A stretch of DNA of 64,000 bases from Pedobacter nototheniae (lineage in GTDB: Bacteria > Bacteroidota > Bacteroidia > Sphingobacteriales > Sphingobacteriaceae), in contig NZ_RQRS01000022.1 in assembly GCF_004335085.1 (NCBI RefSeq), positions 37,134 through 101,133 on the forward strand, given 5' to 3'. Positions 35,867 to 45,299 of the stretch are shown here, piece by piece (the stretch's first letter is position 1; each line of letters opens with the position of its first letter). A model generated the notes under the pieces. It saw only the letters and a program-made list of their open reading frames with translations, searched no databases and was not told the origin of the DNA. The position numbers and the translations under genes are program-made.

Positions 35867-37066
35867 ATGAAACTGTTCACTAACAAAACCTCAAATTTAC
35901 TTTTAGCTGGTTGTTTATTAAGTTCTGTTGCGCTTGCTCAAAACCCAGTTGAAACTCAAGAACCATCAGCTGATTTTAAGCCAGCTTTTACAGGGCAAAC
36001 CAGAATTAAAGGTGTAAAAACGAAAACAGAATTAGATATTTCTATCATTAACGCTAAACTGGAAAATCCATGGGGAATTTCAAATCTTCCAAACGGTGGT
36101 TTTCTAATTTCGCAAAAAGCTGGAACGATGGTTATTTTAACACCAGATGGAAAGCTGAGTAAAAAAATAACAGGCTTGCCAAAGGTAGATCCTTCTGGTC
36201 AGGGCGGTTTATTGGATGTAACATTAGATCCGAATTTTGCTAAAAACAGAATGGTTTACTGGGCTTATTCAGAACCTCAAAACAAAGGCGTTTTGCTGGC
36301 AATTGCAAAAGGAAAATTATCGGCGAGTGAAACTTCAATAGAAAATCAAACCATTATTTATCGTGCTACGCCAGCATATTCTGGTAAATTGCAATATGGA
36401 TCGAGAATTGTTTTTGATAAAAACGGAAACCTATTTGTAAGTACTGGAGAACGATCAGGCAATGATATTAGAATTCAGGCACAATATTTAAATTCTTCAT
36501 TAGGTAAAATTCTTCACTTAACACCAGAAGGAAAACCTGTTGCAAATGGACCATTTGCAGGTAAAGCCGATGCCCGACCAGAAATATATGCTTATGGATT
36601 ACGTAATCCTGATGGTTTAGCAATTAATCCGCAAACAGGCGATTTATGGGAGGCAGAGTTTGGCCCTAAAGGTGGCGATGAGGTTAATATTATTAAACCA
36701 GGTAAAAATTATGGCTGGCCAATTATTACTTATGGTACAGAATATAGTGGTAAAAAAGTTGGCGATGGCATTCAGCAAAAGGAAGGAATGGAACAACCAA
36801 TTTATTATTGGAACCCTAGTATTTCGCCAGGCTCAATTGCTTTTTATAACAGCAACAGCATAGCCGAGTGGAAAGGTAATTTGTTTGTTGGTGCACTTAG
36901 TGGCTCGCATATTATCCGTTTAGTAATTAACGAAAATAAAATTGTGGGCGAAGAAAGACTTTTAGAAGGTAAAGGCGAACGTTTCCGAGATCTTGTTGAG
37001 GGAAAAGATGGAGCACTTTATGCTATAACTGATAACGGCAATCTGTACAGAATCGCTAAAAAATAA
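35867..37066 (+). CDS. PQQ-dependent sugar dehydrogenase-like secreted protein
   Basis: A signal peptide (NLLLAGCLLSSVALAQ) precedes a six-bladed beta-propeller of the glucose/sorbosone dehydrogenase family (LENPWGISNLPNGGFLISQKAG, GQGGLLDVTLDPNFA, YGSRIVFDKNGNLFVSTGER, YGLRNPDGLAINPQTGDLWEAEFGPKGGDEVN, KNYGWPIITYG). These match YliI-like aldose dehydrogenases that oxidise sugars in the periplasm with PQQ. No PQQ biosynthesis genes are in the window, so cofactor would come from outside or from another locus. Confidence 0.92.
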   Translation: MKLFTNKTSNLLLAGCLLSSVALAQNPVETQEPSADFKPAFTGQTRIKGVKTKTELDISIINAKLENPWGISNLPNGGFLISQKAGTMVILTPDGKLSKKITGLPKVDPSGQGGLLDVTLDPNFAKNRMVYWAYSEPQNKGVLLAIAKGKLSASETSIENQTIIYRATPAYSGKLQYGSRIVFDKNGNLFVSTGERSGNDIRIQAQYLNSSLGKILHLTPEGKPVANGPFAGKADARPEIYAYGLRNPDGLAINPQTGDLWEAEFGPKGGDEVNIIKPGKNYGWPIITYGTEYSGKKVGDGIQQKEGMEQPIYYWNPSISPGSIAFYNSNSIAEWKGNLFVGALSGSHIIRLVINENKIVGEERLLEGKGERFRDLVEGKDGALYAITDNGNLYRIAKK

Positions 37067-37070
37067 GATA

Positions 37071-37535
37071 TTAAAAAGCGTAGTTTTCCTTTTCTTTAAG
37101 TAACAACTCTTCCTTTGTCAATTGTTTTTTTAGTAGTTTTTTCAAAAAAATAATAGAAAATAAGAAGAAAGGAACAGATAAAATGCTGATTACGTAAATT
37201 AATGATGGAACAGGCTCTTTATAAAAATCAAATAGAAAACCTATTTGTAAAATACTAAGCAGCACAAAGAATATTGATGCAGGCCAAATGATTATTTTTA
37301 TACTTTTTAAAAGTTTGATAAGCTCTTCAGAACCATTAATTTTTAAAACCATATACTTGAGAAAAAACATCAGTAATGCAGTTAATAAAAAAAGGTTTCT
37401 AAATAAATCTTCAGTATTGTGATCTTGTTTTAGGATTTTTAATACATTAATAACCAAGCTAACTGTAATTGTATTAATAATTAATCCATTAACAATCAGT
37501 ATTATATTGGCGATAAAATTTTCTTTCTTAGTCAT
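37071..37535 (-). CDS. Four-helix membrane protein of unknown function
   Basis: The 154-aa protein has four predicted membrane segments (about 9-32, 44-62, 77-101, 108-130) and a lysine-rich C-terminus. No family is recognised. It converges on the sugar dehydrogenase gene, with stops only 4 bases apart. Confidence 0.65.
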   Translation of the reverse strand: MTKKENFIANIILIVNGLIINTITVSLVINVLKILKQDHNTEDLFRNLFLLTALLMFFLKYMVLKINGSEELIKLLKSIKIIIWPASIFFVLLSILQIGFLFDFYKEPVPSLIYVISILSVPFFLFSIIFLKKLLKKQLTKEELLLKEKENYAF

Positions 37536-37580
37536 TTAGAGCGATGTTTTTACTAAATTAGAAAATCTAATTATAAAAAA

Positions 37581-37616
37581 CAAACCCCGAAATTAGGTTG
37601 CTGATTTCGGGGTTTG
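37581..37616 (-). terminator. Terminator after the DUF3078 gene
   Basis: A perfect 13-bp stem (CAAACCCCGAAAT and its complement) with a 10-base loop is followed on the minus strand by six T. It lies 46 bases downstream of the DUF3078 stop. Confidence 0.9.
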
Positions 37617-37661
37617 GTATGTTTGAAAAGGATTATTTTTTATAAAAACTAGTTTTCATAC

Positions 37662-38597
37662 CTAGTATTTTCCAAATTTATAGGTTAAGCCAACACCCAA
37701 AGTTTCCTTAAGTTGTAATTTCCCAATTTGGTTGTTATCATAAAATAAATCAGCTGTAATTTGTGTAGAAATAAAGCGGTTAACTTTAAGATCTAAAACT
37801 CCTGAATAGGCCAAAACGAGATTCTGTGGGTCTTTTAAATAATTACTAAAAATGCCAAAACGATTATCTAATGAGATATTTTCCATCAACTTTGTTTTAT
37901 AGCGCCCACCAATATAAGCACCCAGTTGATAAACAAAATGCTTACCCGGATCTACACCAAAAGCTTGTGTTAAAATGCCATCATGATCTGGATCAAAAAC
38001 AGCATTATCCTGAACAAAAGTTAAACGAGAAGTTAGTGGCCTGATGTTAATTTGAAAATTATCATTAGGAATATAATCTACCCCTAAACCAAAAGTTAAA
38101 TAACCTGGTGATAGAAAATTAGATAAATAACCCTGGTTTGGTTTGCTGTAATCATAACCTTTGCTAAACTGAGTTTTAATATTCAAACCAGCAGCAGCGT
38201 ACCAATTACTTTGTTTAATTTGGTAGCCGTAATTGGAGGTAAGGTCTATAACATCCTCAACCTTTGTGGTTTGGCTTTTTTGCTCAGATCGTAACCCATA
38301 GCCCATTAAAATGCGGTTTTCCCAAAGATTTTTTCCTCTTTTAAGGTTAAACTCATAATCCGTTCTAGCAGTTAAAGCCACAGAATTTATACCACCGGCA
38401 ACCCAATTAGAAAACGCAGCCTGATTTAATAAAAAGGTGTTTGTACCTCGTACAGTCCATCCTTCTTGCTTTTTTGCAGTATCTAGCTTACTCGCCAGTT
38501 TGGCACTTTCCGTATCTACTTTACCGTTTTTAACACTTTGTCCAAAACTATAAAGACTTATCAGGGATGATAAAATTAATAGTAGGTGTTTTTTCAT
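37662..38597 (-). CDS. DUF3078 outer-membrane-type protein
   Basis: I start at ATG 38597, where a signal peptide begins (MKKHLLLILSSLISLYSFGQ). The mature part has the DUF3078 pattern (GWTVRGTNTFLLNQAAFSNWVAGGINS, RTDYEFNLKRGKNLWEN, MGYGLR) and alternating strands ending in KETLGVGLTYKFGKY, an aromatic-terminated last strand typical of outer-membrane beta-barrels. Function unknown; it may be a surface protein of about 12 strands. Confidence 0.88.
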   Translation of the reverse strand: MKKHLLLILSSLISLYSFGQSVKNGKVDTESAKLASKLDTAKKQEGWTVRGTNTFLLNQAAFSNWVAGGINSVALTARTDYEFNLKRGKNLWENRILMGYGLRSEQKSQTTKVEDVIDLTSNYGYQIKQSNWYAAAGLNIKTQFSKGYDYSKPNQGYLSNFLSPGYLTFGLGVDYIPNDNFQINIRPLTSRLTFVQDNAVFDPDHDGILTQAFGVDPGKHFVYQLGAYIGGRYKTKLMENISLDNRFGIFSNYLKDPQNLVLAYSGVLDLKVNRFISTQITADLFYDNNQIGKLQLKETLGVGLTYKFGKY

Positions 38598-38771
38598 GTT
38601 CTTTCGATTTTTTGTAAAAGTAATGGAATTAAAGTCATTTTTCATACAAGTATGTATGGATTCCTTTATAATTAGAAATAGTTAATAAAGATGTATGTTG
38701 TAATTTTCCTGATAATTTGCTTGATTTTTATCATTCATGAAAAGAATAAAATACTTTGTTTAGCTTTACAT

Positions 38772-39689
38772 ATGCAGACGATTAATTATGGCAACGAAAC
38801 CAGTTATGGTAATTTAGAGTTACTTGCACAGCAAGTTGTTGAAGGCTTTATAACAGGTTTACATAAAAGTCCTTTTCATGGTTTTTCAGTAGAGTTTGCT
38901 GAGCATCGCCAATACAATAATGGAGATAATGTTAAAAATATCGACTGGAAACTGTTCGCAAAAACGGATAAATTATACACCAAAAGATTTGAAGAAGAAA
39001 CAAATTTAAGATGCCAGTTTGTGATTGATGCATCCTCATCGATGTATTTTCCTGAGCCTGATAATAATAAACTCACCTTTTCTATACAGGCAACGGCATC
39101 ACTAATGTATTTATTAAAAAAGCAACGCGATGCTTTTGGATTAAGCTTATTTACCGATGAAATTTTATTAAACTCACCAGCAAAATCAACTACAGTTCAT
39201 CAAAAATTTCTATTTACACAACTTGAAGATTTGTTGCAAAAGCCAAAGGTAAATGCACAAACAAATTTAAGCGAAGCCTTGCATCAGGTTGCAGAGTTGA
39301 TTCATAAAAGATCATTGGTTATTATTTTTAGTGATTTGTTTAATTCGGAAACTAATCAGCAAAAAACGGATGATTTTTTTGATGCCCTACAACATCTAAA
39401 ATTTAATAAACATGAGGTTGTAGTATTTAACGTGGTTGATAAATCAAAGGAGGTGCATTTTGAATTTGAAAACCGTCCTTATCAGTTTATAGATATGGAA
39501 TCCGGCGATAGTATAAAAGTGCACGCCAACCAAGTTAAGGATAATTATAAGCAAGCAATTGCAGATTATAGGCAACAAATAGCCTTAAAATGTACCCAAT
39601 ATAAAATAGATTTGATAGATGCAGATCGTGCAGAAGGATTTTATCCAGTACTTCAATCTTATTTAATAAAACGGCAAAAAATGGGATAA
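38772..39689 (+). CDS. DUF58 domain protein
   Basis: I start at ATG 38772 (MQTINYGNETSYGNLELLAQ). The DUF58 signature is clear (HRQYNNGDNVKNIDWKLFAKTDKLYTKRFEEE), followed by a von Willebrand A-like core with a DASSSMYF metal site. DUF58 proteins usually work with MoxR ATPases and membrane VWA proteins; none of these is in the window. This one lacks the N-terminal membrane pair of longer relatives. The upstream 27 codons are hydrophobic but have no support as a real start. Confidence 0.88.
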   Translation: MQTINYGNETSYGNLELLAQQVVEGFITGLHKSPFHGFSVEFAEHRQYNNGDNVKNIDWKLFAKTDKLYTKRFEEETNLRCQFVIDASSSMYFPEPDNNKLTFSIQATASLMYLLKKQRDAFGLSLFTDEILLNSPAKSTTVHQKFLFTQLEDLLQKPKVNAQTNLSEALHQVAELIHKRSLVIIFSDLFNSETNQQKTDDFFDALQHLKFNKHEVVVFNVVDKSKEVHFEFENRPYQFIDMESGDSIKVHANQVKDNYKQAIADYRQQIALKCTQYKIDLIDADRAEGFYPVLQSYLIKRQKMG

Positions 39690-39783
39690 ATAGAATTCTA
39701 TTTTATTTAACTTTTAGGGGATAAACATCCAAACAAGAAACCATTTGTACTGTTAATAATAAACATCATTTAAACCCCAAAAT

Positions 39784-40245
39784 ATGTTAGAAAAAGGAGC
39801 AGTAGCCCCAGATTTTGAATTGAATGCTACCCCAGACCAAAAAATAAAGTTAAAAGATTTTAAAGGCAAAAACGTAATTCTTGCTTTTTATCCAGCAGAT
39901 TGGAGTCCTGTTTGCAGTGATCAAATGGCACTTTATAATGAAACCCTAAAATTTTTCGCAAAACATGATGCACAAATTTTTGGCATTTCTGTAGATAGTG
40001 TTTGGTGCCATTTAGCTTTTGAAAATGACAGGAAATTACATTTCCCCTTACTTGCAGATTTTGAGCCTAAGGGAGAAGTATCTAAAGCTTATGGTGTTTA
40101 TGATGAAGAAGTTGGTGAAAGTAAGAGAGCGCTTTTTGTAATTGATAAGGAAGGAAAAATAGCCTGGAGTTATTTATCACCAACGGCTGTTAATCCAGGT
40201 GCCGATGGTATTTTAGATGCATTGGAAGAATTAAATAAGGATTAA
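39784..40245 (+). CDS. Peroxiredoxin (AhpC/TSA, BCP-type)
   Basis: The 153-aa protein has the thioredoxin fold with FYPADWSPVCSDQM; Cys 44 is the peroxidatic residue. The usual PxxxT/SxxC is here DWSPVC, with Pro and Ser near Cys in changed order. A second Cys about 30 residues on may resolve. It would reduce peroxides with thiol donors. A DsbA-like gene follows after 2 bases, so they are co-transcribed. Confidence 0.88.
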   Translation: MLEKGAVAPDFELNATPDQKIKLKDFKGKNVILAFYPADWSPVCSDQMALYNETLKFFAKHDAQIFGISVDSVWCHLAFENDRKLHFPLLADFEPKGEVSKAYGVYDEEVGESKRALFVIDKEGKIAWSYLSPTAVNPGADGILDALEELNKD

Positions 40246-40247
40246 TT

Positions 40248-40763
40248 ATGAGTTTAAAACCCGCAGTCGGTAGTCAAGATCATGTTCAAGGCAGTGATTC
40301 TGCTACAATAGAAATTGTAGAATACGGCGATTATGAATGTCCGCATTGCGGAAATGCCTATCCAATTGTAAAAGAAATTCAAGAAACTTTTGGCGATCAA
40401 ATTCGTTTTGTTTTTCGAAATTTCCCTTTATCAGAATCTCATGAATATGCTTTTCCAGCTGCCCTTGCTGCAGAAGCTGCTGCTTTGCAAGATAAATTTT
40501 GGGAAATGCATGATGCCCTTTATGAAAACCAACATCGAATCAGTGACGATCTTTTCGAAGAACTTGCAACAAAAATAGGATTAGATATGGATCAGTATCG
40601 AAAAGATATTGAGTCATCTAATTTAGAACAAAGGATAGAATTTGACTTTGAAAGTGGTGTAAGGAGTGGGGTTAATGGTACGCCTTCATTTTATGTAAAT
40701 GGCGAAAAATTTGATGGCGGAGTTTCTGATCTGTATCAAATGTTAAAGGAAAGTACGGAGTAA
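40248..40763 (+). CDS. DsbA family thiol-disulfide oxidoreductase
   Basis: The 171-aa protein has the active site YECPHCGNAYP (Cys 31 and 34), a helical insert and the cis-proline GVNGTPSFYVNGEKFDGG. This is the DsbA/FrnE-like fold; it has no signal peptide, so it probably acts in the cytoplasm. The 2-base spacing to the peroxiredoxin gene suggests a shared peroxide or thiol stress role. Confidence 0.9.
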   Translation: MSLKPAVGSQDHVQGSDSATIEIVEYGDYECPHCGNAYPIVKEIQETFGDQIRFVFRNFPLSESHEYAFPAALAAEAAALQDKFWEMHDALYENQHRISDDLFEELATKIGLDMDQYRKDIESSNLEQRIEFDFESGVRSGVNGTPSFYVNGEKFDGGVSDLYQMLKESTE

Positions 40764-40868
40764 GTTATTGTTGTACAATCTCATTTTGCTCTATTTTGTA
40801 TAAATATAGGTCTGCTTCATTATAATTTACTGTAGTGAAGCAGGTCTTAATCTCTAATTTTATTGAGT

Positions 40869-41807
40869 TTATCCAACAAATGGTGTCATTTGTGCACATG
40901 AGCAAGCACAATTTGGATCATTTATTTTAAATAATTTTAGAAAATATTGATAAAATCCAATTCTATCTTTCATGGCAGGCATATTTTCACCTTTATCACA
41001 TTCAAGCTTGCCATTTATAATATTAATAGTCATTCCGAAACCTGATTTATAACCTTTTTGGTTTTCAGCGGCTGTTGGTTTCCATTTTTCAGTAATAACT
41101 TCATGTGCAGATGGTTTTAAACTTTGCGGTGTCATCCAAAAATAAATAGCCGTTTCAAATGCAATTTTAGCATTTGAGCTAACCAAATCAGGATTGTTCA
41201 ATAAAACAGTTTTATCGCCAAAAATACAATCAGAAGCAAAACCATAATTTCCATTGTAACTTAACTGTAAAGGACCTCGACCATAATATTTTTTTCCTTT
41301 AGTGGCAGGATAAATTACATTTTGGGTTATGTATGCAGAGTCTTTTTTAGCCTCTTGTATAAGCATTAAACCATCATTAAATTTATTATTCATACCATTT
41401 CTGGTTTCATGCGCTATGTGCGCAAATACGGCTGCAAGTTCTTTTTTGCTCGTACAAAAATCAGCATAATCAATTTCAATAACCTGATAAGGCTTTACTT
41501 TAGCCCAATTTTCGTCCCAATCCTTATCCTGTCTAACGATAGTTGTTTTACCAGTTTTTTTATCTGTTCGGCTAATTTTATAAATCCAGTCCCCACGTTT
41601 TTCAATTTTTACCTTAATCAAAGCCATCTCATTAATCGCGGATTGAAAGGCATTATAACTGTAAAATTTATCTCTTGTTGGGAAGCAGAGGTTATATTCT
41701 TTTTCTGAAATAATTGGTTTTACAGGTTTGCTATTAGCTTTACAGCCTAAGATCAGAATAACAAAAAGGAGTGTTAAAAGAGCTGAGGTGTAATATTTAA
41801 GCTTCAT
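40869..41807 (-). CDS. GH19 chitinase-like lipoprotein
   Basis: A lipobox (LILGC, Cys 22) anchors the protein to a membrane. The catalytic domain fits glycoside hydrolase family 19 (AAVFAHIAHETRNGMN with Glu 134, YYGRGPLQLSYNGNYGFASDCIFGD, NPDLVSSNAKIAFETAIYFWMT, GFGMTINIINGKLECDKG). These features match class I chitinases and related muramidase-like enzymes. A C-terminal CACSCAQ cluster may form disulfides. It could degrade chitin or peptidoglycan; the anchor suggests a cell-surface enzyme. Confidence 0.9.
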   Translation of the reverse strand: MKLKYYTSALLTLLFVILILGCKANSKPVKPIISEKEYNLCFPTRDKFYSYNAFQSAINEMALIKVKIEKRGDWIYKISRTDKKTGKTTIVRQDKDWDENWAKVKPYQVIEIDYADFCTSKKELAAVFAHIAHETRNGMNNKFNDGLMLIQEAKKDSAYITQNVIYPATKGKKYYGRGPLQLSYNGNYGFASDCIFGDKTVLLNNPDLVSSNAKIAFETAIYFWMTPQSLKPSAHEVITEKWKPTAAENQKGYKSGFGMTINIINGKLECDKGENMPAMKDRIGFYQYFLKLFKINDPNCACSCAQMTPFVG

Positions 41808-41836
41808 GAGTTAAAGTTTTTTAAATATAAAAAAAA

Positions 41837-41866
41837 CCCTCATATATTTTTAACAATACATGAGGG
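41837..41866 (-). terminator. Terminator-like hairpin on the minus strand, upstream of the GH19 gene
   Basis: The 7-bp stem CCCTCAT and ATGAGGG is followed on the minus strand by eight T. It stands upstream, not downstream, of the GH19 start, so it would end a minus-strand transcript that begins in the region 41870-42226, where no gene is called. Confidence 0.6.
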
Positions 41867-42226
41867 ATCAGATAAGGGTAACCGGAAAACTAAAAAACTA
41901 ATTATGAGTTTTTAGAATTTAACAAAACGGAAATCGCTTCTTATGTTTTGTTGGTTCAAAGGTGCGGTTCAATTATGAAGTTTTAGTGAAGATTTTCTTC
42001 ATGATTTTAGAGGATAGTTATCGCTAACTTTTCACTCAGCATTAAATTGCGTTCCACTATTTAACTCTGATGCCCATTTTAACCGAACTTTTGGACTTTA
42101 GTACGGCTACGTGCCGAGTCATCATAATGGTTTTACTTAATTTTCGTTAAAACAATTTATTGTTTTTTAAGGTATTTAAAATGAAGATTTTCATCCCGGT
42201 TAATATTCATTTTAAAAATAAAATCC
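41867..42226. other. Intergenic region before poxB
   Basis: No protein gene is visible. A short palindrome (GAAGATTTTCTTC near 41991) and a repeat of TGAAGATTTTC near 42182 lie here. Given the terminator at 41837-41866, a small minus-strand RNA is possible. The poxB promoter should also be here, but no exact TAnnTTTG was found. Confidence 0.35.
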
Positions 42227-43963
42227 ATGAGTAAAAATGTTGCAGAACAATTGGTAGAAATGCTGGTTGAGGTTGGCGTAAAACGTATTTATGCTGTAAC
42301 GGGCGATAGCCTGAACTATTTTAATGATGCCGTTAGAAAAAGTGGTAAAATTAAATGGATCCACGTTCGTAATGAAGAGGTGGGCGCTTTTGCAGCCGCT
42401 GCCGAGGCTGAACTTGATGGCATTGCTTGTTGTGCAGGTAGCTGCGGACCTGGGCATGTTCACCTGATAAACGGTCTTTATGATGCACATCGATCTCACG
42501 TTCCAGTAATTGCAATCGCTTCTACCATTCCAACAAATGAATTTGGGATGGAATTTTTTCAGGAAACTAATACCATTAAATTATTTGATGATTGTAGTTA
42601 TTATAATCAGGTTGCCACAACGGCAGAACAAGTTCCAAGAATGTTTCAAACTGCTTTGCAACATGCTATACACAAAAAAGGCGTTTCAGTATTTGGCTTG
42701 CCTGGAGATATTGCGCAGTTACCAGCGGTAGAAAGTGTGACTTCAATGCAGCTGTTTAAAAATAATCCGGTTATTCGCCCTTCGGATGAAGAGCTAAATA
42801 CATTATCTACATTGCTTAACAGCGAAAAAAAAGTAATGCTTTATTGTGGAATTGGTGCCGCAGATGCGCATGATGAAGTAGTGGAGCTGGCTGCCAAATT
42901 AAAAGCCCCTGTTGGTTTTTCTTTTCGTGGGAAGATGGGTATTCAGCATAATAACCCGTATGAGGTAGGTATGACTGGTCTTTTAGGGCAGCCATCTGGG
43001 TATCATAGTATGCACGAAGCTGATGTTGTGTTGCTACTAGGGACGGATTTTCCTTACTTTAATTTTATGCCCGAGAAGAATAAAATTATTCAAATTGATG
43101 AAAAACCAGAACGACTTGGAAGAAGGGCGAAATTAACAATGGGTTTGTGTGGCAATATTAAAGATTCTATTAAGGCATTATTGCCTCTGCTGGAAGATAA
43201 TAAAGACGAAAAATTTCTGAAAAGTCAGCTGGAATTTTATGAAAAAGTAAAATCTCAACAACAAACTTATATTGATGATCGTGGCACTGAAAATAAAATT
43301 CAGCCAGAATTTGTAACAGATGTTATCAATCGTTTAGCTGCTCAGGATGCCATTTTTACCGTTGATACTGGTATGTGTTGTGTTTGGGGCGCAAGGTTTA
43401 TTCAAAGTACTGGAAAAAGGAAAATGCTAGGTTCCTTTAACCACGGTTCAATGGCAAACGCCATGCCTATGGCCATTGGGGCAGCTTTAAGTCATCCCGA
43501 AAGGCAAATTATTGCTTTGTGTGGTGATGGAGGTTTGTCGATGTTACTTGGCGATTTAGCAACTATTAAACAGTATAATCTACCTATTAAACTTATTGTT
43601 TTTAATAACAGGGCATTAGGAATGGTTAAATTGGAAATGGAAGTTGATGGTTTACCTGATAACGAAACGGATATGATTAACCCTGAATTTGCTTTGGTTG
43701 CACAAGCAATGGGATTTAAAGGTATAACAGTTTCCAAACCCGAAGAAGTTGAACAGGCTATTGCAAGCGCTTTCGCCGAAAATGGACCAGTTTTAGTAAA
43801 TATTTTAACAAATCCAAATGCATTGGCAATGCCTCCAAAAGTAGAGTGGGCACAAATAAAAGGAATGACTGTTTCTATGGCTAAACTGATGCTTGGAGGT
43901 AAAATGGATGAGGTTTTAGATACAATAAAATCGAATTATAAACATTTGGGAGAGATATTGTAA
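42227..43963 (+). CDS. poxB: Pyruvate dehydrogenase (quinone) / pyruvate oxidase
   Basis: PoxB decarboxylates pyruvate to acetate and CO2 with TPP and FAD and passes electrons to quinone. The 578-aa protein has the TPP enzyme fold: IYAVTGDSLNYFNDAVRKSG with the catalytic HVRNEE, a middle FAD-binding domain, and GDGGLSMLLGDLATIKQYNLPIKLIVFNNRALGM (GDG motif near residue 432). The last 20 residues resemble the membrane-binding tail of E. coli PoxB. A terminator separates it from hppD. It may be acetohydroxyacid synthase-like in activity, but length and tail favour PoxB. Confidence 0.9.
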   Translation: MSKNVAEQLVEMLVEVGVKRIYAVTGDSLNYFNDAVRKSGKIKWIHVRNEEVGAFAAAAEAELDGIACCAGSCGPGHVHLINGLYDAHRSHVPVIAIASTIPTNEFGMEFFQETNTIKLFDDCSYYNQVATTAEQVPRMFQTALQHAIHKKGVSVFGLPGDIAQLPAVESVTSMQLFKNNPVIRPSDEELNTLSTLLNSEKKVMLYCGIGAADAHDEVVELAAKLKAPVGFSFRGKMGIQHNNPYEVGMTGLLGQPSGYHSMHEADVVLLLGTDFPYFNFMPEKNKIIQIDEKPERLGRRAKLTMGLCGNIKDSIKALLPLLEDNKDEKFLKSQLEFYEKVKSQQQTYIDDRGTENKIQPEFVTDVINRLAAQDAIFTVDTGMCCVWGARFIQSTGKRKMLGSFNHGSMANAMPMAIGAALSHPERQIIALCGDGGLSMLLGDLATIKQYNLPIKLIVFNNRALGMVKLEMEVDGLPDNETDMINPEFALVAQAMGFKGITVSKPEEVEQAIASAFAENGPVLVNILTNPNALAMPPKVEWAQIKGMTVSMAKLMLGGKMDEVLDTIKSNYKHLGEIL

Positions 43964-44049
43964 TAATTCCGCACCATACTTTACGTTATTAACTACGTTC
44001 TGTAAATTTGTATAGCACTCGGTAGCGATGCTTCCTCAACGCATATAAA

Positions 44050-44083
44050 ACTAAAAAAGCCAGAATATTCTGGCTTTTTTAGT
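44050..44083. terminator. Bidirectional terminator between poxB and hppD
   Basis: The 34-bp stretch is a perfect palindrome (ACTAAAAAAGCCAGAAT and its complement), giving a strong hairpin with T runs on both strands. It serves both converging genes. Confidence 0.9.
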
Positions 44084-44103
44084 TAAAGGGAGGCAATTAA
44101 AAA

Positions 44104-45234
44104 CTAAAGGTTACCCCTTAATTCTTGTTCACGCTCCAGGGATTCAAATAGGGCTTTGAAGTTTCCTGCGCCAAAGCTTTGAGCGCCTTTACGCTGGATA
44201 ATTTCAAAGAATAAAGTTGGACGGTCTTCTACCGGTTTAGTAAAAATTTGAAGTAAATACCCTTCTTCATCACAATCAACCAAAATGCCTAAATCTTCTA
44301 AAATTTTAATTTCCTCATCAATAACACCTACACGCTCTGGCATCATATCGTAGTAAGCTTCTGGTGGAGCACTTAAAAATTCTACGCCTCTTGATTTTAA
44401 TTCTTTTACGGTTTTAACAATATCTTTTGTGGCAACAGCAATGTGCTGTACACCTTCGCCTTCGTAAAATTCTAAATATTCTTCAATTTGCGATTTCTTT
44501 TTACCCTCCGCAGGCTCATTAATCGGGAATTTAGAAAAACCATTTCCGTTACTCATCACCTTACTCATTAAGGCAGAATATTCGGTATTAATTTGTTTAT
44601 CATCAAAAGAAAGGATATTTACAAAGCCCATTACGTCTTCATACCATTTAACAGCCTCATTCATACGATTCCAACCCACATTACCAACGCAATGGTCAAT
44701 GTATAAAAGACCTGCATCCGCTGGTGCATAATCACTTTCCCAAACACGATAGCCTGGAAGGAAAGCACCTGTATAGTTTTGGCGTTCAATAAACATATGC
44801 ACAGTTTCGCCGTAAGTATAAATACCGCTCATTTTTACCTCCCCATGCTCATCTGTTAAAGTTTGAGGTTCCATATAAGGTTTTGCACCACGTTTTGTAG
44901 TTTCCTCATAAGCGCTGTAAGCATCATTAACCCAAAGTGCTAAAACTTTAACGCCATCACCATGTTTCTTTACATGCTCTGCAATTGGGTGGTCTGATTT
45001 TAAGGCAGTTGTTAAAATTAATCTGATTTTACCTTGTTGCAATACGTAAGAAGCACGATCACGAACGCCAGTTTCAGGTCCGGCATAAGCCAAACTCTGG
45101 AAACCAAAAGCTGTTTTATAGTAATGTGCAGCCTGTTTTGCATTACCTACGTAGAATTCTATATAATCCGTTCCATTGATCGGTAAAAAATCTTGCGCTT
45201 TAGATATCTTTTCTGCAAATGTTAATGTTTCCAT
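44104..45234 (-). CDS. hppD: 4-hydroxyphenylpyruvate dioxygenase
   Basis: HppD converts 4-hydroxyphenylpyruvate to homogentisate. The 376-aa protein has two vicinal-oxygen-chelate domains and all three iron ligands: His 181 (YIDHCVGNV), His 264 (GVQHIAVAT) and Glu 344 (LFFEIIQRKG). The C-terminal GAQSFGAGNFKALFES segment that closes the active site is complete. hmgA lies 65 bases upstream on the same strand and may share its transcript. Confidence 0.97.
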   Translation of the reverse strand: METLTFAEKISKAQDFLPINGTDYIEFYVGNAKQAAHYYKTAFGFQSLAYAGPETGVRDRASYVLQQGKIRLILTTALKSDHPIAEHVKKHGDGVKVLALWVNDAYSAYEETTKRGAKPYMEPQTLTDEHGEVKMSGIYTYGETVHMFIERQNYTGAFLPGYRVWESDYAPADAGLLYIDHCVGNVGWNRMNEAVKWYEDVMGFVNILSFDDKQINTEYSALMSKVMSNGNGFSKFPINEPAEGKKKSQIEEYLEFYEGEGVQHIAVATKDIVKTVKELKSRGVEFLSAPPEAYYDMMPERVGVIDEEIKILEDLGILVDCDEEGYLLQIFTKPVEDRPTLFFEIIQRKGAQSFGAGNFKALFESLEREQELRGNL

Positions 45235-45299
45235 TGTATTTTTTATGTTTTGTTGTTCTGTTAAAATGTTGTATTAATTGGTTGTTGAGCTTTTATAGC

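Noticed and set aside
38691..38771. Upstream hydrophobic start of the DUF58 protein
   Set aside because: It would add 27 hydrophobic residues not typical of the short cytoplasmic DUF58 form, and the later ATG starts right at the conserved region.
40812..40843. Terminator between the DsbA-like and GH19 genes
   Set aside because: CTGCTTCA and TGAAGCAG can pair, but the loop is 16 bases and no T run follows on either strand.
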